Below, one piece after another: positions 5,466 through 6,325 of a stretch of 6,325 nucleotides of DNA. The notes under the pieces are model-generated. The model was not told the origin of the DNA. It worked only from the letters and a program-made list of their open reading frames with translations, and did not search any database. The stretch comes from Caldiserica bacterium UBA646 (GTDB lineage: Bacteria; Caldisericota; Caldisericia; Caldisericales; Caldisericaceae). The position numbers were made by a program, and so were the translations under genes. The number at the start of each line of letters is the position of its first letter. Position 1 is the stretch's first letter. Where the stretch lies: assembly GCA_002299965.1 (NCBI GenBank), contig DBOM01000061.1:1-6325 (forward strand), in the 5' to 3' direction.

Positions 5466-6325
5466 ATGACAAAAACCGAGAAAAAAGCAATTTTAGGTAT
5501 CATTGTTATGACTCTTGTTTGGGGAGGAACCTTCCCTCTAATAAAAATTCTTCTCAACTACATGTCACCTGCGATACTTCTTATGTATCGATTTTTTTTC
5601 TCAGCACTTTTAGCCCTTCCCTTTTTTATAAAAAAATTTAGGAATAATAGAAAAAATCTTTTAAAAATAATAATGTTAGGAATCATTTTATACATTGCTT
5701 ATTTTACTCAAACAATAGGACTTGAATATACTACTTCCTCTAAAAGTGCTTTCATTACAGGTTTATATATTATTTTTACACCTATCTTTGCACTATTCTT
5801 TATCCGTGAGAAGCTTACGCGTAAGCTCGGCATTTCACTTATTCTCGCAATAATTGGTCTAGCGCTACTGGCAAATATTTCTTTAAAAAGTTTCAATTTA
5901 AATTTTGGTGATTTTATTACCATAATCTCCGCAATAACTTTTTCTATACAAATTGTCCTCACAAATATATATGCACAAGAAACGGACATCATCTTTATTG
6001 CTGCAACTCAGATGATCGTGATGTTCTTTGTAGGTCTCCCTTTTAATGGAAATTTTTTACAGATATCGTTGAGTCCCCTGGTGCTTTTAAGCCTCATATT
6101 TTTAGGGAGTTTTGCGGGTTTTATTGCTATTCTCGCTGAAACATACAGCCTGAAATATTTAGATCCAGATAGAGCAGTAATTCTGTTTACACTTGAGCCG
6201 GTATTTGCAGGCCTTTTTTCATTTATCTTACTTCACGAGAGATTGTCAAAAGGTGGAATCCTTGGAGTTTCTTTCCTGTTCGTCGCAATGTGTCTTGCTG
6301 CCACAAGCAAAGTAAAAAAAGCTGT
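5466..6325 (+). CDS. EamA/DMT-superfamily (RhaT/YdcZ-like) transporter, 3' end cut off
   Basis: The open frame runs from ATG 5466 to the right edge without a stop, giving 286 residues. Family members are usually about 285-300 residues, so little is missing. The protein is very hydrophobic, with about ten predicted membrane helices as two EamA repeats (about 8-137 and 149-280). Repeat 1 has LVWGGTFPLIK (17-27), SPAILLMYRF (34-43), GLEYTTSSKSAFITGLYIIFTP (from 85) and FFIREKLT (111-118). Repeat 2 ends with the hallmark DPDRAVILFTLEPVFAGLFS (233-252), then LLHERLS and a last helix with a Lys-rich tail. The family exports or imports small metabolites such as amino acids or nucleosides across the inner membrane; substrate cannot be read from sequence. 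There is no Shine-Dalgarno before the ATG. No functional link to the chaperone operon is visible. Confidence 0.9.
   Translation, partial: MTKTEKKAILGIIVMTLVWGGTFPLIKILLNYMSPAILLMYRFFFSALLALPFFIKKFRNNRKNLLKIIMLGIILYIAYFTQTIGLEYTTSSKSAFITGLYIIFTPIFALFFIREKLTRKLGISLILAIIGLALLANISLKSFNLNFGDFITIISAITFSIQIVLTNIYAQETDIIFIAATQMIVMFFVGLPFNGNFLQISLSPLVLLSLIFLGSFAGFIAILAETYSLKYLDPDRAVILFTLEPVFAGLFSFILLHERLSKGGILGVSFLFVAMCLAATSKVKKA

Noticed and set aside
5708..5992. Minus-strand open frame opposite the transporter.
   Set aside because: It is a shadow of the EamA gene, whose repeats and hallmark LEPVFAGL motif are read on the plus strand through this region.
1..6325. Search for CRISPR arrays, insertion sequences, tRNAs, riboswitches or a toxin-antitoxin module.
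   Set aside because: No spaced direct repeats, terminal inverted repeats, transposase motifs, tRNA-like cloverleaf or small paired ORFs were seen. Apart from short intergenic gaps, the window is fully explained by six genes.

Overview
The window carries a bacterial heat-shock chaperone operon, grpE-dnaK-dnaJ, with a pyruvate kinase gene (pyk) joined to its 3' end. It is flanked by two incomplete membrane-protein genes: a minus-strand hemolysin III/TrhA-family gene cut by the left edge, and a plus-strand EamA/DMT-family transporter cut by the right edge. The DNA is AT-rich by eye. Genes use ATG starts, TGA and TAG both act as stops, and TGG encodes Trp, so I see no sign of a recoded TGA.

Layout: 1-149 (minus) is the N-terminus of the TrhA-like protein. 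The divergent intergenic region holds a sigma-70-type promoter (272-299) and a near-perfect CIRCE element (301-327), the binding site of the heat-shock repressor HrcA. Then come grpE (349-987), dnaK (989-2818), dnaJ (2822-3940) and pyk (3921-5351). The gaps are 1 and 3 nt, and dnaJ and pyk overlap by 20 nt, so this reads as one transcription unit. A 114-nt AT-rich gap without a convincing terminator follows. The transporter starts at 5466 with no Shine-Dalgarno and a -10-like box placed as for a leaderless mRNA.

How the genes work together: DnaJ delivers unfolded clients to DnaK and stimulates its ATPase, and GrpE releases ADP from DnaK. HrcA at the CIRCE would keep the operon low until misfolded protein titrates the chaperones that keep HrcA active. 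Because pyk has no visible promoter or terminator separating it from dnaJ, the last ATP-yielding step of glycolysis may be induced together with the ATP-consuming chaperone machine. hrcA itself is not in the window.

Organism: CIRCE, the short DnaK lacking the insertion seen in the ATPase domain of E. coli DnaK, and strong Shine-Dalgarno sites before dnaK and pyk point to a bacterium rather than an archaeon. The DnaK N-terminus nevertheless resembles archaeal (Thermoplasma-type) DnaK as I remember it. A low-GC uncultured lineage such as Patescibacteria/CPR is possible, but the sequence alone does not settle this.

I found no hidden exotic system (no CRISPR, transposon, RNA gene or toxin module). 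The items most worth a second look are the chaperone-pyk coupling, the recent 25-codon tandem duplication in the GrpE coiled coil, the predicted K+-independent pyruvate kinase, and the leaderless transporter start.
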